A stretch of DNA of 64,000 bases from Bacteroidota bacterium. GTDB taxonomy: Bacteria > Bacteroidota > Bacteroidia > Bacteroidales > UBA12077. The notes beneath the pieces were generated by a model. The model saw nothing but the letters and a program-made list of their open reading frames with translations, did no database searches and was not told the DNA's origin. The stretch covers positions 248,001 through 312,000 of the forward strand of contig JAHLLG010000001.1 in assembly GCA_020444275.1 (NCBI GenBank). Direction: 5' to 3'. Of the stretch, positions 40,312 to 50,816 are shown piece by piece (within the stretch, counting starts at the first letter, position 1; every line of letters starts with the position of its first letter). The position numbers and the translations under genes are program-made.

Positions 40312-42441
40312 ATGCAAAATAGTAACCATATAAAATATGCTAAACCCGGTGTTATCATGCTGGGTTTTATTTCATTGGCTACCCAGATAATTGTATTACG
40401 CGAATTTCTTACATTATTCAATGGTAATGAGTTGGTTATTGGTATCATACTTGCCAACTGGATGTTGCTTACCGGATTTGGAGCTTATTTGGGAAAGTTT
40501 ATTGGTAAGAAAAAGTATAAGAATGTATGGAATATTATGATCCTGGGTTTGTTAGCTTTTATACCAATAGTAACGGTTTTAGTTTTACATTCTGCTTGGT
40601 ATAACGTGTTTACACCCGGAATGATGGCTGGAATTACTCATGTTTTTTATTACTCGTTTATTATTTTATCTCCATTTTGTATTCTTTCAGGTATCTTATT
40701 TACACAGTTTGCCAGGCTGGAATCTTTATTAACCAATAATAATAAAATTGGAGAAGTATATGCTTGGGAATCAATGGGCAGTTTAATAGGTGGTATTCTT
40801 GTTAACTTTGTTTTGATCTGGATAACAACAACTTTTCAGAGCCTCTTTTTACTTATGGTTGTAATGGTATTGGTTACCTGTTATTTAGGAATTAAAAGCG
40901 ATCAATTTATCTTATCTGGTTTGGTACTTATCATATCTTTTGTTTTTGGGTTTTTATTTTTGAAAACCGATTTTGATAAATATGTCAGAGCATTGGCTTT
41001 CCCATCGCAAGAAATCGTTTATACCAGCGATTCCCCTTACGGGATTTTTGCAATTACAAAACATGGTGATCAGTTAAATTACTACGAGAATAATATTTTG
41101 ATGGCCTCATCCGGAGATGTTGTGTCGAACGAGGAATCGGTTCATTTTGCAATGGTTCAGCATGAAAATCCTGAAAATATTTTAGTGCTTTCAGGGTTTA
41201 TTTCCGGAATTATGGAAGAAATCAATGAATATCCGGTTCAAACGGTTGATTATGTAGATTTAAATCCAGAGATAATTAAAACCGCTCGTAAGGCATTGGA
41301 TAATGAAGTATATCATACATTAAGCTTAATCGAAAATGATCCGGTTCGTTACCTCAAAAAAAATGATAAAAAATACGATGTTGTTTTAATTAATTTTCCA
41401 AAACCATCAACCATACAATTGAACAGGTATTATACACAAGAGTTTTTCGAACTGTTAAAGAAAAATCTAAGTGAGGATGCAGTAATTTCCTTATCAGTGC
41501 CCTCGAGTGCAAATTACCTTGGCGATCAGGCAAGGCGACTTTTATCGATCATTTATAAAACGCTAAAAACCGAGTTTAAAAATGTTTTAATTCTGCCTGC
41601 AAGCAGTGATTTTTTAATTGCATCCGATAGTAGCCTAAATTACCATATTGCCAAAAAAATCGAACAGTATAATATCCCTACCGAATATGTGAACACCTAT
41701 TTTTTCGATGACGAACTTATTCAATTACGAAGCGAGCAGTTGCATATTCAATTGGACGATAATGTTTTGGTAAACAGAGATTTTAGTCCGGTTTTTTATC
41801 AAAGTCAACTGCAATTATGGATGAGCCGGTTTAATATTAAATATTGGATACCTGCAATCATTATTCTTCTTTTTTCAGGGTTCTTTTTTGTTAAAGCTGG
41901 CAGAATATACAAAGGTGTATTTGCAGCAGGATTTGCCGGAACAAGTATTGAAATCATCTTATTGCTGGTGTTCCAGGTTGTGTTTGGTTATGTTTATGCT
42001 GTAGTTGGAATTTTTATCATGATTTTTATGGGCGGTTTGGCTTTCGGCTCATATTATGTACCAACGTATTTTAAGGAAATAAACAAAAAGAGTTTACGTA
42101 AAATTCTATGGGCTGTTTCGATCTATGCTTTTCTTCTTCCGGTAGTGTTTTTCTTATTTAAAAGTGTTGAATTGAACGATGTTATTTTATTGATCATTTT
42201 TGCAGTCTTGTTATTTATCATCTCACTTTTAACCGGTGCTGTTTTTTCGCTGGCCTGTAAAATTAATACCAACGATTACGGAACCATAGCTTCCAGTGCA
42301 TATGGGTTAGATTTATTAGGAGCTGCAACAGGTGCTTTACTTTTTACGATTTATTTTATTCCTGTACTGGGTTTTGGGTGGTCGGTAGTTGTAGCCGGAA
42401 TATTTAATCTGTTAATGGTTATCGTTAATCAAGGTAAATAA
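40312..42441 (+). CDS. membrane-fused spermidine synthase-like (polyamine aminopropyltransferase) protein
   Basis: TM domains flanking a spermidine synthase-like core: VYTSDSPYGIFAITKHGDQLNYYENNILMASSGD...ENILVLSGFISGIMEEINEYPVQTVDYVDLNPEIIKTARK. Confidence 0.8.
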   Translation: MQNSNHIKYAKPGVIMLGFISLATQIIVLREFLTLFNGNELVIGIILANWMLLTGFGAYLGKFIGKKKYKNVWNIMILGLLAFIPIVTVLVLHSAWYNVFTPGMMAGITHVFYYSFIILSPFCILSGILFTQFARLESLLTNNNKIGEVYAWESMGSLIGGILVNFVLIWITTTFQSLFLLMVVMVLVTCYLGIKSDQFILSGLVLIISFVFGFLFLKTDFDKYVRALAFPSQEIVYTSDSPYGIFAITKHGDQLNYYENNILMASSGDVVSNEESVHFAMVQHENPENILVLSGFISGIMEEINEYPVQTVDYVDLNPEIIKTARKALDNEVYHTLSLIENDPVRYLKKNDKKYDVVLINFPKPSTIQLNRYYTQEFFELLKKNLSEDAVISLSVPSSANYLGDQARRLLSIIYKTLKTEFKNVLILPASSDFLIASDSSLNYHIAKKIEQYNIPTEYVNTYFFDDELIQLRSEQLHIQLDDNVLVNRDFSPVFYQSQLQLWMSRFNIKYWIPAIIILLFSGFFFVKAGRIYKGVFAAGFAGTSIEIILLLVFQVVFGYVYAVVGIFIMIFMGGLAFGSYYVPTYFKEINKKSLRKILWAVSIYAFLLPVVFFLFKSVELNDVILLIIFAVLLFIISLLTGAVFSLACKINTNDYGTIASSAYGLDLLGAATGALLFTIYFIPVLGFGWSVVVAGIFNLLMVIVNQGK

Positions 42442-42449
42442 ATCTAAAG

Positions 42450-43046
42450 TTAGTTTAGTTCTAAAATATCAGCATATTTTACGTTTAATAAACTGTCTAT
42501 TTGTTCAGAATTTCGTTTAAATCGTATAGTCGAATTATGAGCGTCTCTGAATAGAACATACATGCGTTTTTTATCATTGACTTTTCTGCTTTCAAGAGAG
42601 CTATACAATATATTTGTAATCCTTTTCTTGTATTCTCCCCAAAGTCCTATAGCTTTGCTATTATCGCTAAGCCCTGTTAAGAGCTCATAATCAATTTTGG
42701 TTACTAGTTTTGAGTTTTCTAAAATATTCCATCCCGTCTGAGTATATTCACTTGTTGTTACTCCATTGTTTTTTACAATTAAATCCATCAAGCTTAATGG
42801 CGTATTTCTATAGTAGTCAAAAGTATCAATATGATTTTGTAATTGAGTTAACTGAAAATCGATCCGTTCAAGATTAGTTTTATTATCGTTATATATACTA
42901 ACTATAGATTTTTTAATAAACTCATTTTCTTTTCGTTGTTCGTTCCAGTTACTTAAAATTAAAGCCACCAGAACACCCAAAAAGGCTGGGATAAAATCAA
43001 GAATGATCTTTTTATAATTAATCCGGATTTTTTTAAGCTTAATCAT
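42450..43046 (-). CDS. hypothetical membrane-anchored protein (DUF6090-like)
   Basis: Single N-terminal TM (DFIPAFLGVLVALILSNWNEQRKENEF) and a helical domain. Confidence 0.5.
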   Translation of the reverse strand: MIKLKKIRINYKKIILDFIPAFLGVLVALILSNWNEQRKENEFIKKSIVSIYNDNKTNLERIDFQLTQLQNHIDTFDYYRNTPLSLMDLIVKNNGVTTSEYTQTGWNILENSKLVTKIDYELLTGLSDNSKAIGLWGEYKKRITNILYSSLESRKVNDKKRMYVLFRDAHNSTIRFKRNSEQIDSLLNVKYADILELN

Positions 43047-43193
43047 GCCTGTACGAGTTTAATTTGGCGTACAAAAATAAAAATTTAGTTGAATTGACCA
43101 TGATCTTTGCAATTATTCATTTTAATAATTGCATTTCCCTGAATACCGTTTTAAATTTGAAAATATATGAAGCTTTACTTTCGTTAAAAGGAT

Positions 43194-44327
43194 ATGGGCA
43201 AAAAGATAAATAAACGGGATTTTTTAAAGTGTAGTGCTTTAGCTTCGGGCGCTTGTTTTTTAGGATTAAATAAGCTTCAGGCTGCTACTCATTTTATTAA
43301 TGGTAAGGAAGAGCTTTGGAAATGGAGCAAGCTGTCAAGATACTTTATAGAAACTCCTCGTGGATCAAAATGCCTGATATGTCCTAATGAATGCACATTA
43401 AAAGAGAATGAAGTTGGAGATTGTCGCTCAAGAGTTAATTATCAGGGGAAAATTTACTCTATCGGATATGGAAACCCTTGTTCGTTGCATGTAGACCCTA
43501 TCGAAAAGAAACCGCTGTATCATTTTTTACCCGAAAGCAAATCTTTTTCGCTGGCTGTGGCCGGATGTAACCTGGCATGTTTAAATTGTCAGAACTGGCA
43601 AATATCTCAGGTTAGTCCGAAAGATACCCGAAATTATGATCTGATGCCTAACGATGTATATAAACAAGCTGCACACTATAATTGTAAATCAATTGCATAT
43701 ACCTATTCTGAGCCAATTGCATTTTATGAATACTTTCTCGATTCGTCGAAAATAGCTCGTGCCAATGGAATAAAAAATGTCATGGTTTCTGCAGGATACA
43801 TTAACGAAAAACCGTTACGTGAAGTGGCTCAGTATGTAGATGCTGCAAACATCGATTTAAAAAGCTTCGATGATGAAATATATGCACGGCTGAATGCCGG
43901 AGGACTGGAACCGGTATTAAATACATTAAAGATTCTAAAAGATGAAGGTGTTTGGCTAGAAATTACAAACCTGATTGTTCCTGAGTGGACTGATGATCTG
44001 AACATGATACAAAAAATGTGTAAATGGTTATATCAAAATGGATTTGAAAATAATCCCTTACACTTTAGTCGGTTTACGCCACTATATAAACTAACGCACT
44101 TACCTTCAACTCCGGTAAGTGTGTTAAACGAAGCGCGCAATATTGCTTTGAACGAAGGGCTTAAATATGTTTACATAGGAAATGTGCCGGGGTCAAATGC
44201 TCAAAATACGTATTGTCCGAGTTGCAATGAAATTGTTATTGAACGAAAAGGCTATCGGATAACACAAAACAATATTGTAAATAATACGTGTAAAAAGTGT
44301 AATAGTGCAATTGCCGGCGTATGGTGA
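43194..44327 (+). CDS. amrS: AmmeMemoRadiSam system radical SAM enzyme with Tat-like N-terminus
   Basis: CNLACLNCQNWQ (CX3CX2C); N-terminus INKRDFLKCSALASGACFLGLNKLQA; YSEPIAFYEYFLDSSKIAR. Confidence 0.92.
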   Translation: MGKKINKRDFLKCSALASGACFLGLNKLQAATHFINGKEELWKWSKLSRYFIETPRGSKCLICPNECTLKENEVGDCRSRVNYQGKIYSIGYGNPCSLHVDPIEKKPLYHFLPESKSFSLAVAGCNLACLNCQNWQISQVSPKDTRNYDLMPNDVYKQAAHYNCKSIAYTYSEPIAFYEYFLDSSKIARANGIKNVMVSAGYINEKPLREVAQYVDAANIDLKSFDDEIYARLNAGGLEPVLNTLKILKDEGVWLEITNLIVPEWTDDLNMIQKMCKWLYQNGFENNPLHFSRFTPLYKLTHLPSTPVSVLNEARNIALNEGLKYVYIGNVPGSNAQNTYCPSCNEIVIERKGYRITQNNIVNNTCKKCNSAIAGVW

Positions 44328-44773
44328 TTGTTTATAAAGAATTGTATTTTATTATTAAAAATATTTTTTCAATGAGTTATTTTAAAATACTAGGAATTGT
44401 TTTTGGTTTGGCTGCTATGTTGAAACCTTTTTACATGCATCTTATCCCTTGGGATGAGAATAAATTTATTGCAAAAGCATATTCAAAAAAAAGACCTAAA
44501 TGGATTACTCCCATTGCTATTGTTGGATTGCTGCTTGTTGGCATTACATGGTATAAAGAATTAACAACGGATATTCCATACTCATTGGTTATTACAATTA
44601 TCTTTTCGCTAACCGCCATAAAAGCTATATTTTTTATTTTTGATTATGAAAAATTTCAAAAGTGGGTGGCGGGAATGCTAACAAAAGGTGGTGGTAAAAA
44701 AATTGTGTTGGTAGATATTCTTGCAGGAGTACTTGGATTAATTGTATTAATTGCATCAATTATTATTTACTAA
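44321..44773 (+). CDS. hypothetical membrane protein
   Basis: 150 aa hydrophobic ORF overlapping the radical SAM stop by 7 bp; the start may be internal (MSYFKILGIV). Confidence 0.55.
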   Translation: MVIVYKELYFIIKNIFSMSYFKILGIVFGLAAMLKPFYMHLIPWDENKFIAKAYSKKRPKWITPIAIVGLLLVGITWYKELTTDIPYSLVITIIFSLTAIKAIFFIFDYEKFQKWVAGMLTKGGGKKIVLVDILAGVLGLIVLIASIIIY

Positions 44774-45164
44774 TAGTTTTTTTACCGAAAAATAATTTAG
44801 GAGTGACAACGCCTGCTAATATTCCTGCAGCATTAGCGTAAAAATCAACAGGGTTAAAAGTTCGTCCCGGTATAAAGGTTTGAGCATACTCACTTAATCC
44901 TGACAATAGTAATGCAATTATTAAAAAGTAAACCAGGTATTTTTTCCTGATATGGAACAGACTGTCAGCTTTCCAGAATAGATATAAAACAGAAAGCCCC
45001 AAATAAACCAGAAAATGAAAGAAATAATCCAGTCGAAAACTTTGTTTATTAACTTCTATCTTTAAATTAGGGTTATATGGTGTAAGTGTGAAATAGAAGA
45101 TTAAAGCTACCCACAACCAGAAAAGTATAGCAAATAGCTTTTTATTTCTTAAGATAAATTCCAT
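44763..45164 (-). CDS. VanZ-like family protein
   Basis: Four TM segments; LSGLSEYAQTFIPGRTFNPVDFYANAAGILAG. Confidence 0.85.
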   Translation of the reverse strand: MEFILRNKKLFAILFWLWVALIFYFTLTPYNPNLKIEVNKQSFRLDYFFHFLVYLGLSVLYLFWKADSLFHIRKKYLVYFLIIALLLSGLSEYAQTFIPGRTFNPVDFYANAAGILAGVVTPKLFFGKKTISK

Positions 45165-45248
45165 ATAAATCTAGTTAACTCCTTAGTAAACGATACAATG
45201 ATAGTTTTATTTACTAAGATATTGAAATCAAATTCTAGAAATCACAGA

Positions 45249-47465
45249 TTAGATTGTTTTTCTTTTCAAACGAAGACTGTTTAAGACAACCGAAACTGAG
45301 CTAAAGGCCATTGCTCCACCGGCAATCATCGGATTAAGCATAAATCCATTTACCGGGTATAGAATTCCTGCTGCAATTGGTATGGCAATAATATTATAGA
45401 TAAATGCCCAGAAAAGATTTTCTTTAATCGTTCTTAACGTAGCATTGGATAGTGTTAATGCAGCTGCTATTTTTTCCAAATCACCTTTTACTAAAGTAAT
45501 ATCTGCACTTTCCATGGCTATGTCTGTACCATGGCCAATGGCAATTCCAATATCGGCTTTGGTAAGGGCAGGAGAATCGTTAATTCCATCGCCTACCATC
45601 GCTACTTTATATCCTTTCGATTGCAGGTTGCTGATATAGTTAAGCTTATCTTCAGGTAAAACTTCTGCTCTAAACTGGTCTATACCTGTTTTTGTAGCAA
45701 TATCCTGTGCTGTGTTTTTATTATCTCCGGTAATCATATGAACTTCGAGGTTCATCTTCTGAAGCTTTTTTATTGCTCTAACAGAACTTTCTTTAATCTG
45801 GTCTGAAATGGCAAACAGGGCAATCAACTCCTTGTTTTTAGCTATAAATACCATGGTTTGTGCAAAATCACCAAATTGATCAAAATACCTGTGCTCTTCA
45901 ATAATGTCAATCTGATTTTCTTTCATCAGTTGGTAATTCCCAATGAGGTAATCGTTTTCATGAATTGTTGCTGAAACTCCCAGCCCGGTTTGGCTATTAA
46001 ATTTCACTACTGTTAAACTACTGTTCGACAGGTGATTTAAATATCTCACAATAGATGCTGCCAGCGGATGTTCCGATTTTCGTTCAATTGCTAAAACATC
46101 TTCCAGAATCTGGTCGCGTTTCACATCACTTTTTAGCCAAACAACTTCATTTACTTCTGGTTGTCCTTTGGTAATGGTTCCTGTTTTGTCAACAACTACT
46201 ACATCAACTTGTTTTGCGTTTTCCAGAGTTTCGGCATTTTTAATCAAAATACCATTTTCGGCACCTTTACCAATTCCAACCATTAGTGCCGTAGGAGTTG
46301 CTAATCCAAGTGCACAGGGGCACGCAATAATCAGAACAGTAACCAAGGTAACAAAGGCATAGGTTATTTTTGGGTCGGGTCCAAATAAGTACCATACAAT
46401 TGCACTTAAAATAGCAATTCCAATGACCACAGGTACAAAAATGGATGCAATTTTATCGGCAAGTTTTTGCACAGGGGCTTTACTTCCCTGAGCATTTTTA
46501 ACCAGTTCAATAATTTGCGACAAAACAGTGTCTTTACCCACTTTTTGAGCAACCATATCAAAGCTGCCCGATTTGTTGATTGTAGCACCAATAACCAAAT
46601 CGTTTTCTGTTTTTTCAACAGGTATTGATTCTCCGGTAATCATACTCTCATCTATAAAAGAAGAACCCTGAATTACCTTTCCATCTACAGGAATTTTCTC
46701 ACCCGGGCGAATAACAATTCGATCACCAATTTGAACATCATCAATGGAAATTTCTTCTTCTTTATGATTTCGGATTACCCGTGCGGTTTTTACTTTTAAC
46801 CCCATGAGTTTTTTGATGGAATCAGAAGTCCTTGATTTGGCTTTTTCTTCGAAGTATCTACCCAATAAAATCAAAGCAATGATTATTACTGCTGCTTCAA
46901 AATAAACATGCGGCTGAATACCTTTTGATAAAAGAAAGTCGGGAAATATGGTGTTAAAAGCACTGTACAAGAAGGCGGCTCCTGTACTCAAAGCAACCAG
47001 TGTATCCATGTTAACGGATTTGTTTTTGGCTTGTTTGTATGCAATTACAAAGAATTCTCTTCCAAACCAACTTAATACAGGCACAGCAAAAGCAAACATA
47101 ATCCAGTTAGCATAAGGAATATCAGGGAAAAACATGGCAATTAGAAATACCGGAATCGCGAACAGAAATGAGAAAAAAACTTTTTTTCTTGAACTGTCCA
47201 GGTTTTTTTTCTCTTTGGCTTCTATCTCTTCAATGTTATTCTTCGATTCTTCAATAATTAATTTATAACCAATACTTTCTACAGCTTTTTCAAGATCTTC
47301 AGGAGTTACTTTTTGTTCGTTAAACTCAACAAAAACGGTAGATGCTGCAAAGTTAACATTTGCAGTATCAACTCCTTCTAAAGCAGAAAGTATAGATTCC
47401 ACACTTTGTGCACAGTTGGCACAACTCATCCCTTCAACCTGATATGTTTCTTTTTTGATGCTCAT
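45249..47465 (-). CDS. copA: copper-translocating P-type ATPase
   Basis: N-terminal [16 protein letters not shown] in [64 protein letters not shown]. Confidence 0.96.
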   Translation of the reverse strand: MSIKKETYQVEGMSCANCAQSVESILSALEGVDTANVNFAASTVFVEFNEQKVTPEDLEKAVESIGYKLIIEESKNNIEEIEAKEKKNLDSSRKKVFFSFLFAIPVFLIAMFFPDIPYANWIMFAFAVPVLSWFGREFFVIAYKQAKNKSVNMDTLVALSTGAAFLYSAFNTIFPDFLLSKGIQPHVYFEAAVIIIALILLGRYFEEKAKSRTSDSIKKLMGLKVKTARVIRNHKEEEISIDDVQIGDRIVIRPGEKIPVDGKVIQGSSFIDESMITGESIPVEKTENDLVIGATINKSGSFDMVAQKVGKDTVLSQIIELVKNAQGSKAPVQKLADKIASIFVPVVIGIAILSAIVWYLFGPDPKITYAFVTLVTVLIIACPCALGLATPTALMVGIGKGAENGILIKNAETLENAKQVDVVVVDKTGTITKGQPEVNEVVWLKSDVKRDQILEDVLAIERKSEHPLAASIVRYLNHLSNSSLTVVKFNSQTGLGVSATIHENDYLIGNYQLMKENQIDIIEEHRYFDQFGDFAQTMVFIAKNKELIALFAISDQIKESSVRAIKKLQKMNLEVHMITGDNKNTAQDIATKTGIDQFRAEVLPEDKLNYISNLQSKGYKVAMVGDGINDSPALTKADIGIAIGHGTDIAMESADITLVKGDLEKIAAALTLSNATLRTIKENLFWAFIYNIIAIPIAAGILYPVNGFMLNPMIAGGAMAFSSVSVVLNSLRLKRKTI

Positions 47466-47470
47466 TAATA

Positions 47471-47695
47471 TTAATCTTCCAGTCTTTCTACTTTATATCC
47501 TGCTTTCGTAACAACATCTTCAATATTAGCAGCAATTTTATCAGTATTTCCATCGGTTTCAACCTCAATGATTTTATCGTTTACATCAAGAAATACCCTC
47601 CAGGATTTTATTTCATCTATGCTTTCCATTCCTGGTTTTATTGCATTAACACAACCATTACATTTAAGGTTGGATTTAAATCGTATTGTTTTCAT
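47471..47695 (-). CDS. heavy-metal-associated domain (copper chaperone-like) protein
   Basis: [26 protein letters not shown], 74 aa. Confidence 0.85.
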   Translation of the reverse strand: MKTIRFKSNLKCNGCVNAIKPGMESIDEIKSWRVFLDVNDKIIEVETDGNTDKIAANIEDVVTKAGYKVERLED

Positions 47696-47697
47696 TT

Positions 47698-48084
47698 TTA
47701 TAGTGAATTGATAACTTGTTCTAATTTTGATTTGATATCTCCTGCAATTTTGGCCAATTCGGGGTTTTTTACTGCTTGCATAGATGCCTGGGGATCCACA
47801 GCTGATACATCAATCTTACCATCATCTGTCTCCTGAACAACAACATTACATGGCAACATTAATCCAATATATGGTTCATTTGAAAGTGCTTTATAAGCGT
47901 TGGGTGGATTACAAGCGCCTAGAATTTTGTATTTTCTGAAATCAACATCGATCTTTTCTTTGAGAGTTTTTTGAACGTCAATTTCTGTTAATACACCAAA
48001 TCCTTCTGATTTTAGTTTTGCTGTTACCTGCTCAATGGCAGAGTCAAAATCTGTAGAAATAACTTTGTTTACATAATATGACAT
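47698..48084 (-). CDS. DUF302 domain protein
   Basis: FDSAIEQVTAKLKSEGFGVLTEIDVQKTLKEKIDVDFRKYKILGACNPPNAYKAL...LPCNVVVQE. Confidence 0.9.
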   Translation of the reverse strand: MSYYVNKVISTDFDSAIEQVTAKLKSEGFGVLTEIDVQKTLKEKIDVDFRKYKILGACNPPNAYKALSNEPYIGLMLPCNVVVQETDDGKIDVSAVDPQASMQAVKNPELAKIAGDIKSKLEQVINSL

Positions 48085-48231
48085 ACGAACCTCCTTGATT
48101 TAAACATAAAATCGGCCCCAAAAGCGTTAAAGAAAATGATTATGAGAAAAATTACCTTGTTATTAACCCTTGCTTCCGGAACCGATTTGTCTTTAGTAAA
48201 CAACTAAATTACAAAATTGTTTACAAATATT

Positions 48232-48876
48232 TTAATTATTGCAATTATCATTACAACAACAGGCTAGCTTATTGCTTCTTACTTTTTCGAAAGCTTCGCG
48301 GCCTTCTTTAAAAGCGAACCAGGCTATGCCTAAAGATCCTAATATGTCAATGTACCCTATTTTAAATATTTCATATAATCCACTCGATGCTAAAAGTACT
48401 ATTGATAAATACAAACATGATTTTGTGCAGTTTGCATCAGCAATAATTGCATCCGAATTAAGTTTTTTACCAATCGATAGTTTAAATCTCATCAAAAAAA
48501 ACATGGTAAGGATAGAAACAGATGATATTATTAAACCTGGCAAAGTTGTTTCAGGTTTACTCTGTTGAATAATATTAATTGCTGCACCTGTTACAATGCC
48601 AATTGTTAAGATATAAAATCCAACACCTGTTATCCTTAGCGCTTGTCTTTCGAATTTATCTCGTTGCTCTACACTGGTGCGTTTCATTCTAATAACCATA
48701 TGAGCAATTCCTATTCCCGAGATAACCTCTACAAAACTATCGCTGCCAAAACCCAAAAGTGAAAGAGCCTCATCATCTAAACCAAAATATACGGAAATTA
48801 TTCCTTCAACTACATTATATACAATTGTAATAATGCTTAAGATTAATGCCGTATTTAATAATTTAAGATGGTTCAT
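48232..48876 (-). CDS. cation transporter (CDF-like), Cys-rich C-terminus
   Basis: TM protein with LGFGSDSFVEVISGIGI and SDAIIADANCTKSC; ends LACCCNDNCNN. Confidence 0.75.
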   Translation of the reverse strand: MNHLKLLNTALILSIITIVYNVVEGIISVYFGLDDEALSLLGFGSDSFVEVISGIGIAHMVIRMKRTSVEQRDKFERQALRITGVGFYILTIGIVTGAAINIIQQSKPETTLPGLIISSVSILTMFFLMRFKLSIGKKLNSDAIIADANCTKSCLYLSIVLLASSGLYEIFKIGYIDILGSLGIAWFAFKEGREAFEKVRSNKLACCCNDNCNN

Positions 48877-48932
48877 GTATAAAAGACTTATTCGTCTTTT
48901 ATATCTACAAATGTAATCAATAATTGTTTATG

Positions 48933-49907
48933 TTATGTTCTTTTTATCAAAAAAAATGAGCCAAAAATAGAAGGTATGGCTAAATTAATAATCCACAACA
49001 GAAAGGTTGATAGAACAATGCCTAATATATTACTGGTAAACATACCAATAAAAAAAATGGATAATGATCCTCTTATACCTAGTTCAACTAGCGTAGTTGT
49101 AGGAATTAAGGTTGAAACCAAATATATTAAACCAATGGATGTATACGTTTGTGTAAATCCTAAACTAATGTTGAAATATTTTAATAGAAGATAGAATTGC
49201 AGCGTAAATATGCCGTATCGTAGTATGCTTAGTACTAAAACTATTGCAAGGGTTGAAAATGATGTATTGGTAAAAAAATCGATCTGTTCTTCACGGGATT
49301 GAAAAAAGGAAAATCTTAGCAACAAAGGTTTAATGAATTTGGTATTAAAATAGATCCAGATAAATAAGGTTAAAATAACCAAAGCAAGAATAATAGATAT
49401 CGTGTCTAAAAGCGGGCTTAGGCCTGCTTTTTCAGGGAATAACCATAAAAGCAGACCTAATGCTGCCAGTCCGTTTACAATGGTTGTGATAATTTGTCCG
49501 AAGCTGCCTAAACTTGTTGCAAGCAATCCGTATGTTCTCTGTCCTTTGTTAAGAAACATAATGCGCCCGCCAATTTCGCCAACTCTGTTGGGAGTAAAAA
49601 TTCCAACGGTAATTCCTGCTAAAATACTTCTGAGTGCATCAAAAAAGGTGAAGCGGGCTATTTTTTCTATCAGTTTTTTCCACTTAATGGTTTCAATACC
49701 CCAGTTTACAAACATCAGAATAAAGGCGAGTGCTAAATACAGAAAAGATTTTTTTGTGTTAAATATCCCATGAAAGGTAATGTGATGTAAATTATCAAAA
49801 TGTATAATCTTATAAATTATAAAACCATACGAAAGGATAATGAGAACGAAGCTCAAAATTATTTTGTATATTTTATTTCGCATAAATGGTCTATTCAACA
49901 CACTCAA
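48933..49907 (-). CDS. lysylphosphatidylglycerol synthase TM/flippase-like family protein
   Basis: Multi-TM; RSILAGITVGIFTPNRVGEIGGRIMFL...TLVELGIRGSLSIFFIG. Confidence 0.82.
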   Translation of the reverse strand: MSVLNRPFMRNKIYKIILSFVLIILSYGFIIYKIIHFDNLHHITFHGIFNTKKSFLYLALAFILMFVNWGIETIKWKKLIEKIARFTFFDALRSILAGITVGIFTPNRVGEIGGRIMFLNKGQRTYGLLATSLGSFGQIITTIVNGLAALGLLLWLFPEKAGLSPLLDTISIILALVILTLFIWIYFNTKFIKPLLLRFSFFQSREEQIDFFTNTSFSTLAIVLVLSILRYGIFTLQFYLLLKYFNISLGFTQTYTSIGLIYLVSTLIPTTTLVELGIRGSLSIFFIGMFTSNILGIVLSTFLLWIINLAIPSIFGSFFLIKRT

Positions 49908-50027
49908 AGATATAAGAAGATTCTGTATTGTTTGATATTGATTTAAGTTTTTCGATCTTTACAGCGTATATTTTATGATTTATACTTAAGTTAATTTATT
50001 CATTATTAATAGGTATTATAAGTTTAC

Positions 50028-50804
50028 ATGTCAGTACGACCCAAAAAAAGTTTAGGACAGCATTTCCTTAAGGATGAGAATATTGCCCGGAAAATTGTTG
50101 ATGCAATTTCAGACTTACCACAAAAAAAAGTTTTGGAAATTGGTCCAGGTACCGGAGTATTAACTAGCTTGTTAGTAAAAAATGATGATATTGATTTTTA
50201 TGCCATAGAGGTTGATCAGGAAGCATATGACTTTTTATCAGCTACCTATCCATCAATGAGCGATAGACTTCTATTTAAAAATTTCCTAAAGATTGATTTG
50301 CAAGACCTGTTTTCTGATCCTTTAACTATTATTGGAAACTTTCCTTACAATATTTCAAGCCAAATATTTTTTAAAGTTTTAGAGAATAAACATTTGGTAA
50401 AAGATGTTGTTTGTATGATTCAGAAAGAGGTTGCCGATCGAATAAAAGCCTCGCATGGGAATAAAACATATGGAATCTTAAGTGTTTTATTGCAGGCGTA
50501 TTATGATATCGATTACCTGTTTACTGTTGGTCCTAAAGTGTTTAATCCACCGCCAAAAGTTAATTCTGCGGTTATTCATCTGAAACGAAATCAGCGGGAA
50601 AAACTGGATTGTAATGAGGACCTTTTTTTCAGAGTCGTAAAGTTGGGATTTAACCAAAGAAGAAAAACATTACGTAACTCTTTAAAAAGTATTTTGTTAA
50701 ATTTACCAACAGACGATGATATTTTTAGTAAACGACCCGAACAACTGAGTGTTGAAGATTTTATTTATCTTACAAACTTAATTGAGTCTAACAATAACAA
50801 TTAA
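50028..50804 (+). CDS. rsmA: 16S rRNA (adenine(1518)-N6/adenine(1519)-N6)-dimethyltransferase
   Basis: KKSLGQHFLKDENIARKIVDAI; VLEIGPGTGVLTSLL; IIGNFPYNISSQIFF. Confidence 0.97.
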   Translation: MSVRPKKSLGQHFLKDENIARKIVDAISDLPQKKVLEIGPGTGVLTSLLVKNDDIDFYAIEVDQEAYDFLSATYPSMSDRLLFKNFLKIDLQDLFSDPLTIIGNFPYNISSQIFFKVLENKHLVKDVVCMIQKEVADRIKASHGNKTYGILSVLLQAYYDIDYLFTVGPKVFNPPPKVNSAVIHLKRNQREKLDCNEDLFFRVVKLGFNQRRKTLRNSLKSILLNLPTDDDIFSKRPEQLSVEDFIYLTNLIESNNNN

Positions 50805-50816
50805 AACCAGCAAATT

